The notes below the pieces were generated by a model. It was not told where the DNA came from, did no database searches, and was given only the letters and a program-made list of their open reading frames with translations. The position numbers and the translations under genes are program-made. Positions 17,647-26,478 of a stretch of 64,000 bases of DNA are shown piece after piece. The number at the start of each line of letters is the position of its first letter. Position 1 is the stretch's first letter. This DNA is from Bacteroidota bacterium (GTDB lineage Bacteria; Bacteroidota; Bacteroidia; Flavobacteriales; Weeksellaceae). The stretch covers positions 248,001 through 312,000 of the forward strand of contig JAEWOD010000016.1 in NCBI GenBank assembly GCA_023461035.1, in the 5' to 3' direction.

Positions 17647-18243
17647 TCAGTTGGGTTTGAAATTTTTTCGTGCCAATTCTTTACGTACCCGACTGAGGGA
17701 TTCGGGTGTGATGCCGAGATAAGATGCCACCATCAATTGAGGAACACGTAATAAAATATCAGGGTATAATTTAATGAAATCCATATAGCGTACTTCTGCT
17801 GAGGCGCTGATCAACAAATTAATACGCTTATGCAGATGACGGATGTGATTGTTCAACGCCAGCATATTGAACCGTTGAAAACTGGGACTTAATTCTGACA
17901 ATTTCTCAAAAAATCCGGTTTCAATCAAAATGATTTCCGAATCTTCCACTGCATCTATGAATTGTTCCGAAACTTCATTGAACAAAACACTCGAACGGTC
18001 TGAAATCAACCAGTTTTCAGGTGCAAATTGTAAGATATGTTCCTTTCCGCCCTCATCAATCGTATAGGCGCGCAAAAGTCCTTTGGCTACAAAAAAAGTA
18101 TGATGACAAGCCTCGCCCGGACGTAAAATGATTTCGTTCTTCTTGACATTTTGACGGATCAAACGTTCGTCCATCCATTTTTTCATTTCCGGTGTTACCT
18201 GTACAGATTTCTCTTCAAAATAGGCCAAAAGCTCATCAAACAT
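17647..18243 (-). CDS. Crp/Fnr-family transcriptional regulator
   Basis: A 198-residue protein with an N-terminal cyclic-nucleotide-type beta-barrel (IILRPGEACHHTFFVAKGLLRAY) and a C-terminal winged helix (LMVASYLGITPESLSRVRKEL). It is the common Bacteroidetes form, without an Fnr iron-sulfur cysteine cluster. It lies on the same strand, 110 nt upstream of the stress operon, and is divergent from a DUF1569 gene. A regulatory role for the operon is likely but not shown. Confidence 0.9.
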   Translation of the reverse strand: MFDELLAYFEEKSVQVTPEMKKWMDERLIRQNVKKNEIILRPGEACHHTFFVAKGLLRAYTIDEGGKEHILQFAPENWLISDRSSVLFNEVSEQFIDAVEDSEIILIETGFFEKLSELSPSFQRFNMLALNNHIRHLHKRINLLISASAEVRYMDFIKLYPDILLRVPQLMVASYLGITPESLSRVRKELARKNFKPN

Positions 18244-18281
18244 TTTCGAAATTTTGGTTGAAAATACGGCTTTATTTATAT

Positions 18282-18295
18282 TTTAGTAAACTAAA
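18282..18295. promoter_or_regulatory. Dyad TTTAGT-AA-ACTAAA between divergent genes
   Basis: A perfect 6-2-6 inverted repeat sits in the 62-nt gap between the Crp-type gene (minus) and the DUF1569 gene (plus), right after a TATATTTT -7-like box for the latter. It could serve as a shared operator. Confidence 0.35.
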
Positions 18296-18305
18296 TCCGA
18301 TAAAT

Positions 18306-18764
18306 ATGATTGATATATCTAATCCGACAGAATTAAGAAAAAAATTGGAAGAATTGACTCCTGAAGTTCAACCAAAATTTGGGATGATGACACCCCAACA
18401 CATGGTGGAGCATTTGGCTCTGGTTGTGGAATATTCCAACGGAAAACAAACCGCCGAACTTCAAAAAAGCGAAGAAACGGCAATCAGATGGAAACAAGCG
18501 TTAATCTACACCGATTATGAGATGCAACCGGGTGTGAGAGCCCCTTTCGTGCCGGAAAACACTTTACTTTCCTTGAAACATTCGGATTTGAAAGAATCAA
18601 TTGACCAATTAATTCAAGAATTAAAAGATTTTGAAAAATTTTTCGAAAAAAATCCCCAAAAAGAAGTCATGCATCCGGCATTGGGAATTCTAAATTATGA
18701 CGAATGGAAAATTTTTCACACCAAACATTTTGCCCATCATTTCCGGCAGTTTGGGTTGATTTAA
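18306..18764 (+). CDS. DUF1569/DinB-like small helical protein
   Basis: A 152-residue protein. The ATG at 18306 (MIDISNPTELRKKLEELTP) is chosen because the longer frame overlaps the divergent regulator gene. His-containing helices FGMMTPQHMVEHLALVVEY and FHTKHFAHHFRQFGL resemble the metal-binding pattern of DinB-like/DUF1569 proteins (thiol-transferase superfamily). The reaction is unknown. Confidence 0.7.
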   Translation: MIDISNPTELRKKLEELTPEVQPKFGMMTPQHMVEHLALVVEYSNGKQTAELQKSEETAIRWKQALIYTDYEMQPGVRAPFVPENTLLSLKHSDLKESIDQLIQELKDFEKFFEKNPQKEVMHPALGILNYDEWKIFHTKHFAHHFRQFGLI

Positions 18765-18770
18765 TAAAAA

Positions 18771-18802
18771 AATCCTGTCAAATTTTAAAACCTGACAGGA
18801 TT
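18771..18802. terminator. Bidirectional hairpin terminator
   Basis: AATCCTGTCA and TGACAGGATT frame an AT-rich centre that can extend the stem. It lies between convergent genes and is preceded by an A-run and followed by TTAAATT. It resembles the palindromic repeat family at 68-100 and 37455-37487. Confidence 0.65.
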
Positions 18803-18823
18803 AAATTAACTAATTAATTCAAA

Positions 18824-19966
18824 TTAATCTTTCAAAACAGATCTCGAAATCACGATTTTCTGGATTTCGGAAGTTCCTTCATAAATCTGTGTGATTTTGG
18901 CATCCCTCATCAATCGCTCTACATGGTATTCTTTTACATAACCGTATCCGCCATGAATTTGAACGGCTTCTACCGTTACGTCCATTGCTGTTTTGGATGC
19001 AAATAATTTGGCCATCGCACCTTCTTTGTCAAAATTTTGTTTCTGGTCTTTTAACCATGCCGCATGCATACAAAGATGTCTTGCAGCATCTATGTTGGTC
19101 GCCATATCGGCCAATTTGAATGCAATCGCCTGATGGTTCGCAATTTCTTTTCCAAATGCTTTTCGTTCTTTTGAATATTTAAGTGCCAGTTCGTAAGCTC
19201 CGCTTGCAATTCCCAATGCCTGAGAAGCAATTCCAATTCGTCCGCCGGACAAAGTTTTCATCGCAAATGTAAACCCGAAACCATCCTCTCCGATTCTGTT
19301 TTCTTTTGGCACTTTCACATCGGTAAACATCAACGAATGCGTATCGGAACCACGGATTCCCAATTTATTTTCTTTCAAACCAACTTGAAAACCTTCCATT
19401 CCTTTTTCCACGATCAAACAATTGATTCCTTTGTGTCCTTTTTCCGGATCGGTCTGCGCCATCACCAAATATACCGAAGCGGTTCCACCGTTGGTAATCC
19501 AATTTTTGGTTCCGTTCAGTAAATAATAATCGCCTTTGTCCTCTGCCGTAGTTCGCTGTGAAGTCGCGTCTGAACCGGCTTCCGGCTCTGACAAACAAAA
19601 TGCTCCGATGACTTCACCAGTTGCCAGTTTGGTCAGGTATTTTTGTTTTTGTTCTTCGGTGCCGAACTTTTCCAATCCCCAGCAAACCAACGAATTGTTG
19701 ACCGACATTACCACAGAAGCGGAAGCATCAACTTTTGAAATTTCTTCCATCGCCAAAACATAGGAAATCGTATCGAGTCCGGCTCCGCCGTATTTGGGAT
19801 CGACCATCATTCCCAGAAAACCGAGTTCTCCCATTTTTTTGATTTGTTCGGCAGGAAATTTCTGGTGTTCATCGCGTTCGATAACGCCCGGCAATAATTC
19901 GTTTTGCGCAAAATCTCTTGCGGCCTGTTGTATCATCAATTGTTCTTCTGATAATTGGAAATCCAT
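18824..19966 (-). CDS. Acyl-CoA dehydrogenase
   Basis: A 380-residue flavoenzyme of short-chain acyl-CoA dehydrogenase type, active in beta-oxidation or branched-chain amino-acid breakdown. The start at 19966 (MDFQLSEEQLMIQQAARDFA) is the standard family N-terminus; the upstream ATG overlaps the -7 box. Family motifs: AFCLSEPEAGSD for FAD binding, ITNGGTASVYLVMAQ, and the catalytic Glu in QIYEGTSEIQKIVISR near the C-terminus. It is monocistronic. Confidence 0.95.
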   Translation of the reverse strand: MDFQLSEEQLMIQQAARDFAQNELLPGVIERDEHQKFPAEQIKKMGELGFLGMMVDPKYGGAGLDTISYVLAMEEISKVDASASVVMSVNNSLVCWGLEKFGTEEQKQKYLTKLATGEVIGAFCLSEPEAGSDATSQRTTAEDKGDYYLLNGTKNWITNGGTASVYLVMAQTDPEKGHKGINCLIVEKGMEGFQVGLKENKLGIRGSDTHSLMFTDVKVPKENRIGEDGFGFTFAMKTLSGGRIGIASQALGIASGAYELALKYSKERKAFGKEIANHQAIAFKLADMATNIDAARHLCMHAAWLKDQKQNFDKEGAMAKLFASKTAMDVTVEAVQIHGGYGYVKEYHVERLMRDAKITQIYEGTSEIQKIVISRSVLKD

Positions 19967-19987
19967 ATTCTGTTTGTTTTTGTGTCC

Positions 19988-19995
19988 CAAATATA
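19988..19995 (-). promoter_or_regulatory. -7 box (TATATTTG) of the acyl-CoA dehydrogenase promoter
   Basis: The minus strand reads TATATTTG, 21 nt before the chosen ATG, a full match to TAnnTTTG. Confidence 0.5.
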
Positions 19996-20040
19996 CTATT
20001 TCTCAAAAATGTAAAAAGAAATTTTTAAAAAGGCTTAATA

Positions 20041-20664
20041 TTAATCATAAGATTCAATACCTTTTTCTTGCAAAATTGTCCGAATGACACTGTATAAAAC
20101 AGATACATTCCAATCATCTAAATAACTGAATTGTTTGCTAATTTTTCCTTGGTTATCTGAATGAGCAATAACAAAGTGTCGTTGATAATTAAAAGTCCTG
20201 ATTTTTTCCCACGGAATTTCAATTTCCGTAGAATTCATAACTCCGCTTTTATATGATATTCCAGTAGCATTAAAAAAAACATTTGCTATCCCAAATTCGG
20301 TTTCATTTTGAAACTTTTGAATGAATTCATTTGAAATATTTAAAAAATATAATTCCCACAATGCATTCAAAATTCTTTGGTAATTCTCAAAGTAATTTGA
20401 TTTGTTTCTATGAAAGTAGGTTGCAAAATCAATTTTAATTTGTTTATTGTCCACATTTTTTATGAAAATTTGAAAAACATATCCGAATATGCTTATCCAT
20501 TTAATTCCATATCTGAAAGCTATAATTTCATCACTTTGAAATGTGGTGAAAGCATCATATATGTAATCTTTATCTTCAAAACTCATTAATTTTTCATTGA
20601 GAATTAATTGTCTTTCGTTCCTATCGGAAATTCCGCGTTTTATAATGAATTTATGTTCTTTCAT
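20041..20664 (-). CDS. Hypothetical protein, last gene of the cysteine desulfurase operon
   Basis: A 207-residue protein that I do not recognise. It has no signal peptide or sorting domain. Aromatic and hydrophobic strands (IIAFRYGIKWISIFGYVFQIFI) alternate with charged stretches, and the C-terminal part (EIPWEKIRTFNYQRHFVIAHSD) resembles the beta-strand pattern of membrane-linked PH-like domains; this is only an impression. The ATG overlaps the cvpA stop by 4 nt (ATGA), so translation is probably coupled. Base composition is more AT-rich than its neighbours. Confidence 0.6.
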   Translation of the reverse strand: MKEHKFIIKRGISDRNERQLILNEKLMSFEDKDYIYDAFTTFQSDEIIAFRYGIKWISIFGYVFQIFIKNVDNKQIKIDFATYFHRNKSNYFENYQRILNALWELYFLNISNEFIQKFQNETEFGIANVFFNATGISYKSGVMNSTEIEIPWEKIRTFNYQRHFVIAHSDNQGKISKQFSYLDDWNVSVLYSVIRTILQEKGIESYD

Positions 20665-21152
20665 TGCAACGAGTCGGTAACCAAATGAAAATTCAGTCGA
20701 AATAAGTCAATGACATCTTGTAGATAAGGCATCAATTTGCTTTGCGAGATCATTTCCGAACCGATCATTGTATCAAAAAAAGGCAAAACATAAAAAACCA
20801 AAGCACTCAGCATCAAAGCGTTTAACAACAGCCCAAACACAGCTCCGCCCAAACGATTAAAAATCCCCAGTCCTATGGTATGTGTGACCGAATGTAAAAT
20901 TCTGGCAATGATCTTGACGGCAATATAAATCAGGACTATGGTAATCAAAATGGCCACAACGGCTACCAATTCGTTTGGAATGGCCTCTACATTTGAGATA
21001 TATGGTTCTACAATTTGTGAAAATTTTAATCCTATCCATATCGCCAAACCGATTCCCAGAAATCCCAAGATGGCTTTAATGAAACCTTTTTGATAACCCC
21101 AGAAAACACCCGAGCCCAAAACGATTACAAAAAACCAGTCAAGGTAATTCAT
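20661..21152 (-). CDS. CvpA-family inner-membrane protein
   Basis: A 163-residue protein with four predicted membrane helices: LDWFFVIVLGSGVFWGYQKG, ILGFLGIGLAIWIGLKF, LVAVVAILITIVLIYIAVK and GAVFGLLLNALMLSALVFYV. This is the CvpA/colicin V production layout. Relatives are involved in envelope homeostasis; the exact role is unsettled. It overlaps the cysteine desulfurase stop by 1 nt (TGATG). Confidence 0.87.
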   Translation of the reverse strand: MNYLDWFFVIVLGSGVFWGYQKGFIKAILGFLGIGLAIWIGLKFSQIVEPYISNVEAIPNELVAVVAILITIVLIYIAVKIIARILHSVTHTIGLGIFNRLGGAVFGLLLNALMLSALVFYVLPFFDTMIGSEMISQSKLMPYLQDVIDLFRLNFHLVTDSLQ

Positions 21153-22309
21153 CAGTGTGCTACCAAATGTTTTTCGCTGATGTTTTTCAAAACACCGACC
21201 AGTGCATCCACATCCTCTTTTGTGTTATAACAACTAAATGAAACCCGGACGGGTGTGGTGGTTTCGATTTGTTCCGGTGTCAAAATAGATTCGATCACCG
21301 CAGAAACTTTGGATGCACCTGAACTGCAGGCACTTCCCTGTGAAACCGCAATTCCTTTTAATTCCAGTTCGAAACCGATTAATGCATCTTTAAACGGTAA
21401 ACGAATGTTTAAAACCGTATATAAACTTTTATCCAAATCGGCAGAAAGTCCATTGAATTCAACTCCCGGAATGGTTGCATTTAATTGTTCAATGGTATAT
21501 TTTTTAAGATTTTCAATGTGTGATTTATGTTTGTCCAAATCCTGAATCGCCATTTCAAATGCTTTGGCAAGTCCAACAACTCCATAAACATTTTCAGTCC
21601 CGGAACGGAGTCCGCGCTCTTGTCCGCCACCGGTAATTTGTGGGCGAAGACCGGTGGATTTTTTGATATAAGCAAATCCGATTCCTTTCGGTCCATGGAT
21701 TTTATGCGCACTGCAAGAAGCAAAATCCACTTTTAATTCGCCTAAATTCATCGGATAGTGACCCAATGTTTGAACCGTATCGGTATGAAAAAGCGCGTCT
21801 GTTTCTTCACACATCTTTTGTACCCTTTCCACATCCAGCATATTTCCGATTTCATTGTTAGCATGCATTAAAGTCACCAAAGTCTTTTTGTCGGAAGATT
21901 TTAATTTCTTTTCCAAATCATCATAATCAATGGATCCTTTCTCGTCTGTCTTCACTTTTTGAATTTCCACATTTCGGCATTCGCCCATTTCCTGAGAGGT
22001 TTCTTTTACACATTTATGCTCAAGATTGGAAGTGATAATTCTTCTCACTCCCAAATAATCGACAGATGAACGAATGATTAAATTATTGGATTCTGTTCCA
22101 CAGGAAGTAAATACAATTTCTGAGGGAGAAACATTTAAGGCCTCCGCTATTTTCTTTCGGGACAATTCCATTTTGGCTTTGGCTTCCCGCCCAAAAACGT
22201 GAGTGGATGATGGATTGCCATAGATTCTTTTCATACAGTCGGCCATTTCGTCTATCACTTCATCGTGGATAGGTGTTGTAGCAGCGTTGTCCAAATAAAT
22301 TTTTTGCAT
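21152..22309 (-). CDS. Cysteine desulfurase, NifS/IscS family
   Basis: A 385-residue PLP enzyme that converts cysteine to alanine plus enzyme-bound persulfide for Fe-S cluster or thio-cofactor synthesis. The N-terminus MQKIYLDNAATTP is diagnostic. The PLP-binding Lys203 is in CSAHKIHGPKG and the persulfide Cys328 in SQGSACSSGA on the long mobile loop of the IscS/NifS group. No scaffold gene (iscU/nifU) is adjacent; downstream are cvpA and an unknown gene, overlapping by 1 and 4 nt. Confidence 0.94.
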   Translation of the reverse strand: MQKIYLDNAATTPIHDEVIDEMADCMKRIYGNPSSTHVFGREAKAKMELSRKKIAEALNVSPSEIVFTSCGTESNNLIIRSSVDYLGVRRIITSNLEHKCVKETSQEMGECRNVEIQKVKTDEKGSIDYDDLEKKLKSSDKKTLVTLMHANNEIGNMLDVERVQKMCEETDALFHTDTVQTLGHYPMNLGELKVDFASCSAHKIHGPKGIGFAYIKKSTGLRPQITGGGQERGLRSGTENVYGVVGLAKAFEMAIQDLDKHKSHIENLKKYTIEQLNATIPGVEFNGLSADLDKSLYTVLNIRLPFKDALIGFELELKGIAVSQGSACSSGASKVSAVIESILTPEQIETTTPVRVSFSCYNTKEDVDALVGVLKNISEKHLVAH

Positions 22310-22333
22310 GTCTTCGTGTGTTATTGTGTGTTG

Positions 22334-22792
22334 CTATTTTTGAATTTTAAATTCTACAACCGGGTTTTGAACTTTGTTCACTACGACAATCATCAGCGGA
22401 TTTGTAATTGCCATAGTCGCCATTCCTTCCGGCGGAGTGGCTTTGTATAAGACTTCCAAATTATCTCCGGTTTGTTTTACGGATTGGATTTCATATTCGG
22501 TGCCACCACTGTTTCTGCTTTGAAAATGTTGGGCAACTACCATCTTTTTAGCAAAATCCACTTTTGGTATTTCTGAAGATTGGGAATAGACATTGATCGT
22601 TTCATTCCACATTTTATCAAAACTTTCTTCATCTGTAAATACTTCTGTCTTCTCTACTCCGCTTCCTCCGTATTCAGATTGATATAAAATTTCGAAATCG
22701 TTCATTTTGGATGATTCGTTTGATGTTGCTTGCGAATTGCTACAGGCATTTGCTAAAAGCAAAAACCCAAAACAAAAAAACAGTGTTTTCAT
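22334..22792 (-). CDS. Lipoprotein with PrcB-like C-terminal domain
   Basis: A 152-residue lipoprotein. The start at 22792 gives a lipobox signal (FLLLANAC). The mature part has the pattern of the PrcB C-terminal domain: VDFAKKMVVAQHFQSRNSGG, a central beta strand pair, and MVIVVNK-like LMIVVVNK. PrcB of Treponema helps assemble a surface protease complex; a similar function here is only inferred. It is 24 nt upstream of the cysteine desulfurase gene, probably in the same transcript. Confidence 0.7.
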   Translation of the reverse strand: MKTLFFCFGFLLLANACSNSQATSNESSKMNDFEILYQSEYGGSGVEKTEVFTDEESFDKMWNETINVYSQSSEIPKVDFAKKMVVAQHFQSRNSGGTEYEIQSVKQTGDNLEVLYKATPPEGMATMAITNPLMIVVVNKVQNPVVEFKIQK

Positions 22793-22845
22793 TTTGATTG
22801 AATTTAACCCCAAATTTACTGAATTAATTTGGGACGAATCAGAAA

Positions 22846-23661
22846 TTAATGTTGTAAAAATACAAATCGCATAAGGTCAGATGTCATAAAACGCCATTCG
22901 GGCGTTAGCAATTCTCCTTCTTTTAATGCGTACCAAGGGCTGATATCGTCTTGACTGGGGTTGGCCAATATCTGAATTTCCTGTGCCGGTTGAAATCCTT
23001 GAGCCAATAAAAATAATTTTTCACCTTTTGTATTTTCAACTAGATCAACCACGATTACGGCATGACCATTGGGTTGAGTATTTTGAACAAAAATATCCCC
23101 GATTTTGATATCTTTTAAAGATACGTGTTTGAGATCAGTACAGAAACTCGGAGTCGATATTTTTTCCATAGCGTAATCCATGTATGCTTCAAAATTTTTT
23201 CTGGAAAAATCATCTTTTGCAAAATCTTTGAAACTCAATCGCTCTTTATTTGCATGAAAAGCTATTTTATCATACTCTGCATTTTTATAAAGGAATTCGG
23301 AAATGAGGCGGATAACAGAATCGGATGACATTTGGACGTTTTGCCGGGAAATAGGTAAATCCACGACGGAAACATAGACATTATTATTGGGTTTGGTCTT
23401 TCCGTCATAAAATTGAACCATAGCTCCTTCCGGTTTTAATCTCAAAGTTCTCAGAAAATGCTGAAAAGTATTGGGCAAAACCGTCACACGACTGTAACCC
23501 AATGGTGCATCAAACCTTTCCAAAACGGTTTTTCCGTAATCATTGATCAAAGGGGTGTTTTCAACCAAATTCATAGAATTTGGGTATAACACACTTTCCT
23601 GATTCAGTGTGTTACATGAACATAATAAAGCCAATAAAGATACAATACAAATTTTCTTCAT
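22846..23661 (-). CDS. DUF4846-family lipoprotein
   Basis: A 271-residue lipoprotein. The start at 23661 (MKKICIVSLLALLCSC) gives a lipobox; the longer ORF would run through the preceding terminator. Sequence features typical of DUF4846: LGYSRVTVLPNTFQHFLRTL, VQFYDGKTKPN, SDSVIRLISEFLY and IFVQNTQPNGHAVIVVDL. The GHAVIVVD segment resembles the His strand of papain/NlpC-like folds. Function unknown. Confidence 0.8.
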   Translation of the reverse strand: MKKICIVSLLALLCSCNTLNQESVLYPNSMNLVENTPLINDYGKTVLERFDAPLGYSRVTVLPNTFQHFLRTLRLKPEGAMVQFYDGKTKPNNNVYVSVVDLPISRQNVQMSSDSVIRLISEFLYKNAEYDKIAFHANKERLSFKDFAKDDFSRKNFEAYMDYAMEKISTPSFCTDLKHVSLKDIKIGDIFVQNTQPNGHAVIVVDLVENTKGEKLFLLAQGFQPAQEIQILANPSQDDISPWYALKEGELLTPEWRFMTSDLMRFVFLQH

Positions 23662-23723
23662 TCGAAAAGTTTTTCCCAATTGCTCTAGTCTACGGTAACA
23701 AAAATTATTCCAATGTCCTTTTT

Positions 23724-23758
23724 CAATAAAAAAAGCCATGACTAATAAAAGCCATGAC
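23724..23758 (-). terminator. nrdA terminator built from a direct repeat
   Basis: On the minus strand GTCATGGC occurs twice, 16 nt apart, followed by a 7-nt T-run. GTCATGGC can pair with a second copy of itself with two G-U wobbles, so a direct repeat forms an 8-bp terminator stem. Confidence 0.5.
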
Positions 23759-23782
23759 CTTATTTTTTTTGAAATATTTAAA

Positions 23783-25483
23783 TTATGCTTCGCAACTGCT
23801 GCAGGTCACCAGGTTGGTCACCATTTCTTTTGAAACGCTTTGGCTACGCTGATAGTACAAAGTTTTCACACCCAATTTCCAAGCTTCTATCATCAAGTTA
23901 TTGACATCCTTTATTGGTAATTCGGCCGGGATATTGAGATTCAAACTCTGCGCTTGATCAACAAATTTTTGACGAATTGCAGCTTGTTGAACGATTTCCA
24001 GCTGGCTGATTTCGCGGAAAGTTTTAAATACTGCTTTCTCATGTTCGGTCAAACCTTCAAGCCCCTGAACACTTCCCTGATTCAACATGATGTTTCGCCA
24101 TGTATCTTCATTATCTAGACCTTTTTCCTGAAGCAATTTCGCTAAGTATTTATTTTTACGCATAAAGTTCCCTTTAGAGAGTCCGGCTTTGTAATAATTG
24201 GATGCAAATGGCTCTATTCCCGGAGATGTTTGCCCTAAAATAGCTGAAGATGAAGTAGTTGGAGCAATTGCCAACGTTGTAGTATTTCTTCTTCCATATT
24301 CGCGCAATAATTCCGGTTCGCCATAAATTCTTGCCAATTCCTGGGTGGCCTTGTCGGCTCTGTCCTGGATATGTTTAAAGATTTCACTTGTTTTCATTTT
24401 GGCTTCCAGTCCTTCAAATGGAATCATATTTTTCTGCAAATAAGAATGCCATCCTAAAACGCCTAAACCAAGTGCTCTGTGTCGTTTTGCAAAACGATTG
24501 GCCGACGCCAAATAGTGGTTTCCTTCCGTTTTTTCAATGAATTCCTGAAGAACTGCATCCAAAAAGAAAATCGCTAACTTCACAGCTTCTGTATCTTTCC
24601 ATTCGTCATATAACTCCAAATTCATAGAAGACAAACAACAGATGAAAGACTCGTCTTCACTGGAAGGCAGCATGATTTCGGAACATAAATTACTTCCATG
24701 AATACGCATATTCAGGTCTTTATAAACCTGAGGTTTATTGCGGTTGATGTTATCTGAGAAGAAAATATAGGGCAATCCTTTCTGTTGGCGGCTTTCCAAC
24801 ACTTTTGCCCAAACCTGACGTTTTTCTACATCTCCATCTATCATTTCCTGCATCCAGTAATCCGGCACACAAACACCTGTAAAAAGGTTTTGAATCGGGT
24901 TACCGATGCTTTTTATTTTTAAGAATTCTTCGATATCTGCATGATCAATATCCAAATAAGCCGCAAAAGCACCTCTACGAACTCCTCCTTGTGAAATGGT
25001 ATCCATTGCCGTATCAAACAACTTCATAAAACTTACGGCTCCACTACTCTTTCCGTTATCGGTCACGGCACTGCCGCGCTCACGTAACGACCCGAAATAA
25101 CCGGAAGTTCCACCTCCGATTTTGGTTTGCATGATGACTTCTCCTAATTTATGGGTGATTCCTTCTATGCTGTCCGGAATAAAAACGTTAAAACAGGAAA
25201 TAGGCAAACCTCTCTGGGTTCCCATATTGGCCCAAATAGGAGAACTCAAACTCATCCAGCCGCGTTCGATCATCTCCTTGAATGGCTCGATCAATTCGGG
25301 TTTATACAAACGTTTTGCCGCTGCAGTAGCTACTCTTTCAATAGCGCCCTCTACGGTTTCGCCTTTTAACAGATAGCCTCGGTTCAGGATTTGTTCACTT
25401 TCTTCATTTTTCCACCAGAGTTTTTCCATTGTCTCAGGTTGCAATGAAGTTTGTATAGGGAGTTCGTTGTTGTTTGATTCCAT
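23783..25483 (-). CDS. nrdA: Class I ribonucleoside-diphosphate reductase, alpha subunit, no ATP-cone
   Basis: A 566-residue catalytic subunit that makes dNDPs from NDPs. It is well short of the ~760 residues of E. coli NrdA: the N-terminal ATP-cone is missing, so overall-activity control by ATP/dATP at that site is absent. Active-site residues are present: Cys97 (PISCFNVF), the N265-x-C267-x-E269 triad (SNLCSEI), Cys282/283, the radical-transfer Tyr543-Tyr544 (TLYYQRSQ) and a C-terminal CSSC shuttle pair (561/564). It follows nrdB by 20 nt. Confidence 0.93.
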   Translation of the reverse strand: MESNNNELPIQTSLQPETMEKLWWKNEESEQILNRGYLLKGETVEGAIERVATAAAKRLYKPELIEPFKEMIERGWMSLSSPIWANMGTQRGLPISCFNVFIPDSIEGITHKLGEVIMQTKIGGGTSGYFGSLRERGSAVTDNGKSSGAVSFMKLFDTAMDTISQGGVRRGAFAAYLDIDHADIEEFLKIKSIGNPIQNLFTGVCVPDYWMQEMIDGDVEKRQVWAKVLESRQQKGLPYIFFSDNINRNKPQVYKDLNMRIHGSNLCSEIMLPSSEDESFICCLSSMNLELYDEWKDTEAVKLAIFFLDAVLQEFIEKTEGNHYLASANRFAKRHRALGLGVLGWHSYLQKNMIPFEGLEAKMKTSEIFKHIQDRADKATQELARIYGEPELLREYGRRNTTTLAIAPTTSSSAILGQTSPGIEPFASNYYKAGLSKGNFMRKNKYLAKLLQEKGLDNEDTWRNIMLNQGSVQGLEGLTEHEKAVFKTFREISQLEIVQQAAIRQKFVDQAQSLNLNIPAELPIKDVNNLMIEAWKLGVKTLYYQRSQSVSKEMVTNLVTCSSCEA

Positions 25484-25503
25484 GCTTTTTGTTTCTTTTG
25501 GGG

Positions 25504-26478
25504 TTAGAATAAATCGTTTGCGGTAATAGGTTTGTCGTGTTTGGTATAATCTGTTGGTCTTTTTGCAAAGAAATCGTCCATGCTGTTGGCAAAGACTTCT
25601 TCTTCAAACCATGCCATGGGTTTGAAATATTCAGCCGTTACATCATAAATCGGTTTCAGTCCGATTTTTTTCATACTGTCATCTACTCTGAATTTCATGA
25701 AGTTAATCAAATCCGTTTTATTAACCGTGTCAATTTCGCCTTCGATAAAAATCCAATCTAATATTTTTCCTTCTATGTCGATGGAATTTTCTACCGTTTC
25801 ACGGATATATTGAACGGTTTCTTCATCAAAGAAATCAGGGAATTCTTCCCTGATTTTATTCACGATATAAATACCGGCATTGGCGTGGATTTGCTCATCA
25901 ATTGAAGTCCAGGCGATAATATTACTTACATTTTTCATATATCCTTTGAATTTGGTAAAGGATAGGATGATAGCAAACTGGCTGAACAATGAAACATTTT
26001 CAATCAAAATAGAAAACAAAATCAATGATACCACATATTTTTTTCTGTCTTGCGAACGGGCGTCTTTCAGGGCTGATGACAAATAAGCAATCCTCTCACT
26101 GATCACAGGCACATCCAGTAATTTTTCAAATTCGTCGTTATACCCCAAAACTTCCAGCAAACGAGAATATGCTTCAGAATGCCTGAATTCACATTCGGCA
26201 AATGTACTTCCCAGACCGTTAAATTCCGGTTTCGGGAAATGCTCATAAATATCACCCCAGAAAGTTTTTACGGCAACTTCTATTTGTGCGATGGCTAATA
26301 AACTGTTTTTAATGGCCGTTCTTTCCGCAACATTTAAGTGAGAATGAAAATCCTGGGTGTCCGCTGTGAAATCTACTTCACTGTGCACCCAAAAGGATTT
26401 ATTAATGGCTTCAGTAAATTGTAAAATACCGGGATATTCAAACGGCTTATAATTAATTCTTCTGTCAAATATGGACAT
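25504..26478 (-). CDS. nrdB: Class I ribonucleotide reductase, beta subunit
   Basis: A 324-residue ferritin-fold radical subunit. The metal ligands can be read: Glu67, Glu97 and His100 (ECEFRH), Glu160 (LIENVS), Glu195 and His198 (DEQIH). The radical Tyr104 follows His100 by four residues, so it is a conventional tyrosyl-radical protein. It has no N-terminal ATP-cone, unlike the NrdB of some flavobacteria, so neither subunit has the allosteric cone. It is first in the operon. No NrdR box was recognised upstream. Confidence 0.93.
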   Translation of the reverse strand: MSIFDRRINYKPFEYPGILQFTEAINKSFWVHSEVDFTADTQDFHSHLNVAERTAIKNSLLAIAQIEVAVKTFWGDIYEHFPKPEFNGLGSTFAECEFRHSEAYSRLLEVLGYNDEFEKLLDVPVISERIAYLSSALKDARSQDRKKYVVSLILFSILIENVSLFSQFAIILSFTKFKGYMKNVSNIIAWTSIDEQIHANAGIYIVNKIREEFPDFFDEETVQYIRETVENSIDIEGKILDWIFIEGEIDTVNKTDLINFMKFRVDDSMKKIGLKPIYDVTAEYFKPMAWFEEEVFANSMDDFFAKRPTDYTKHDKPITANDLF

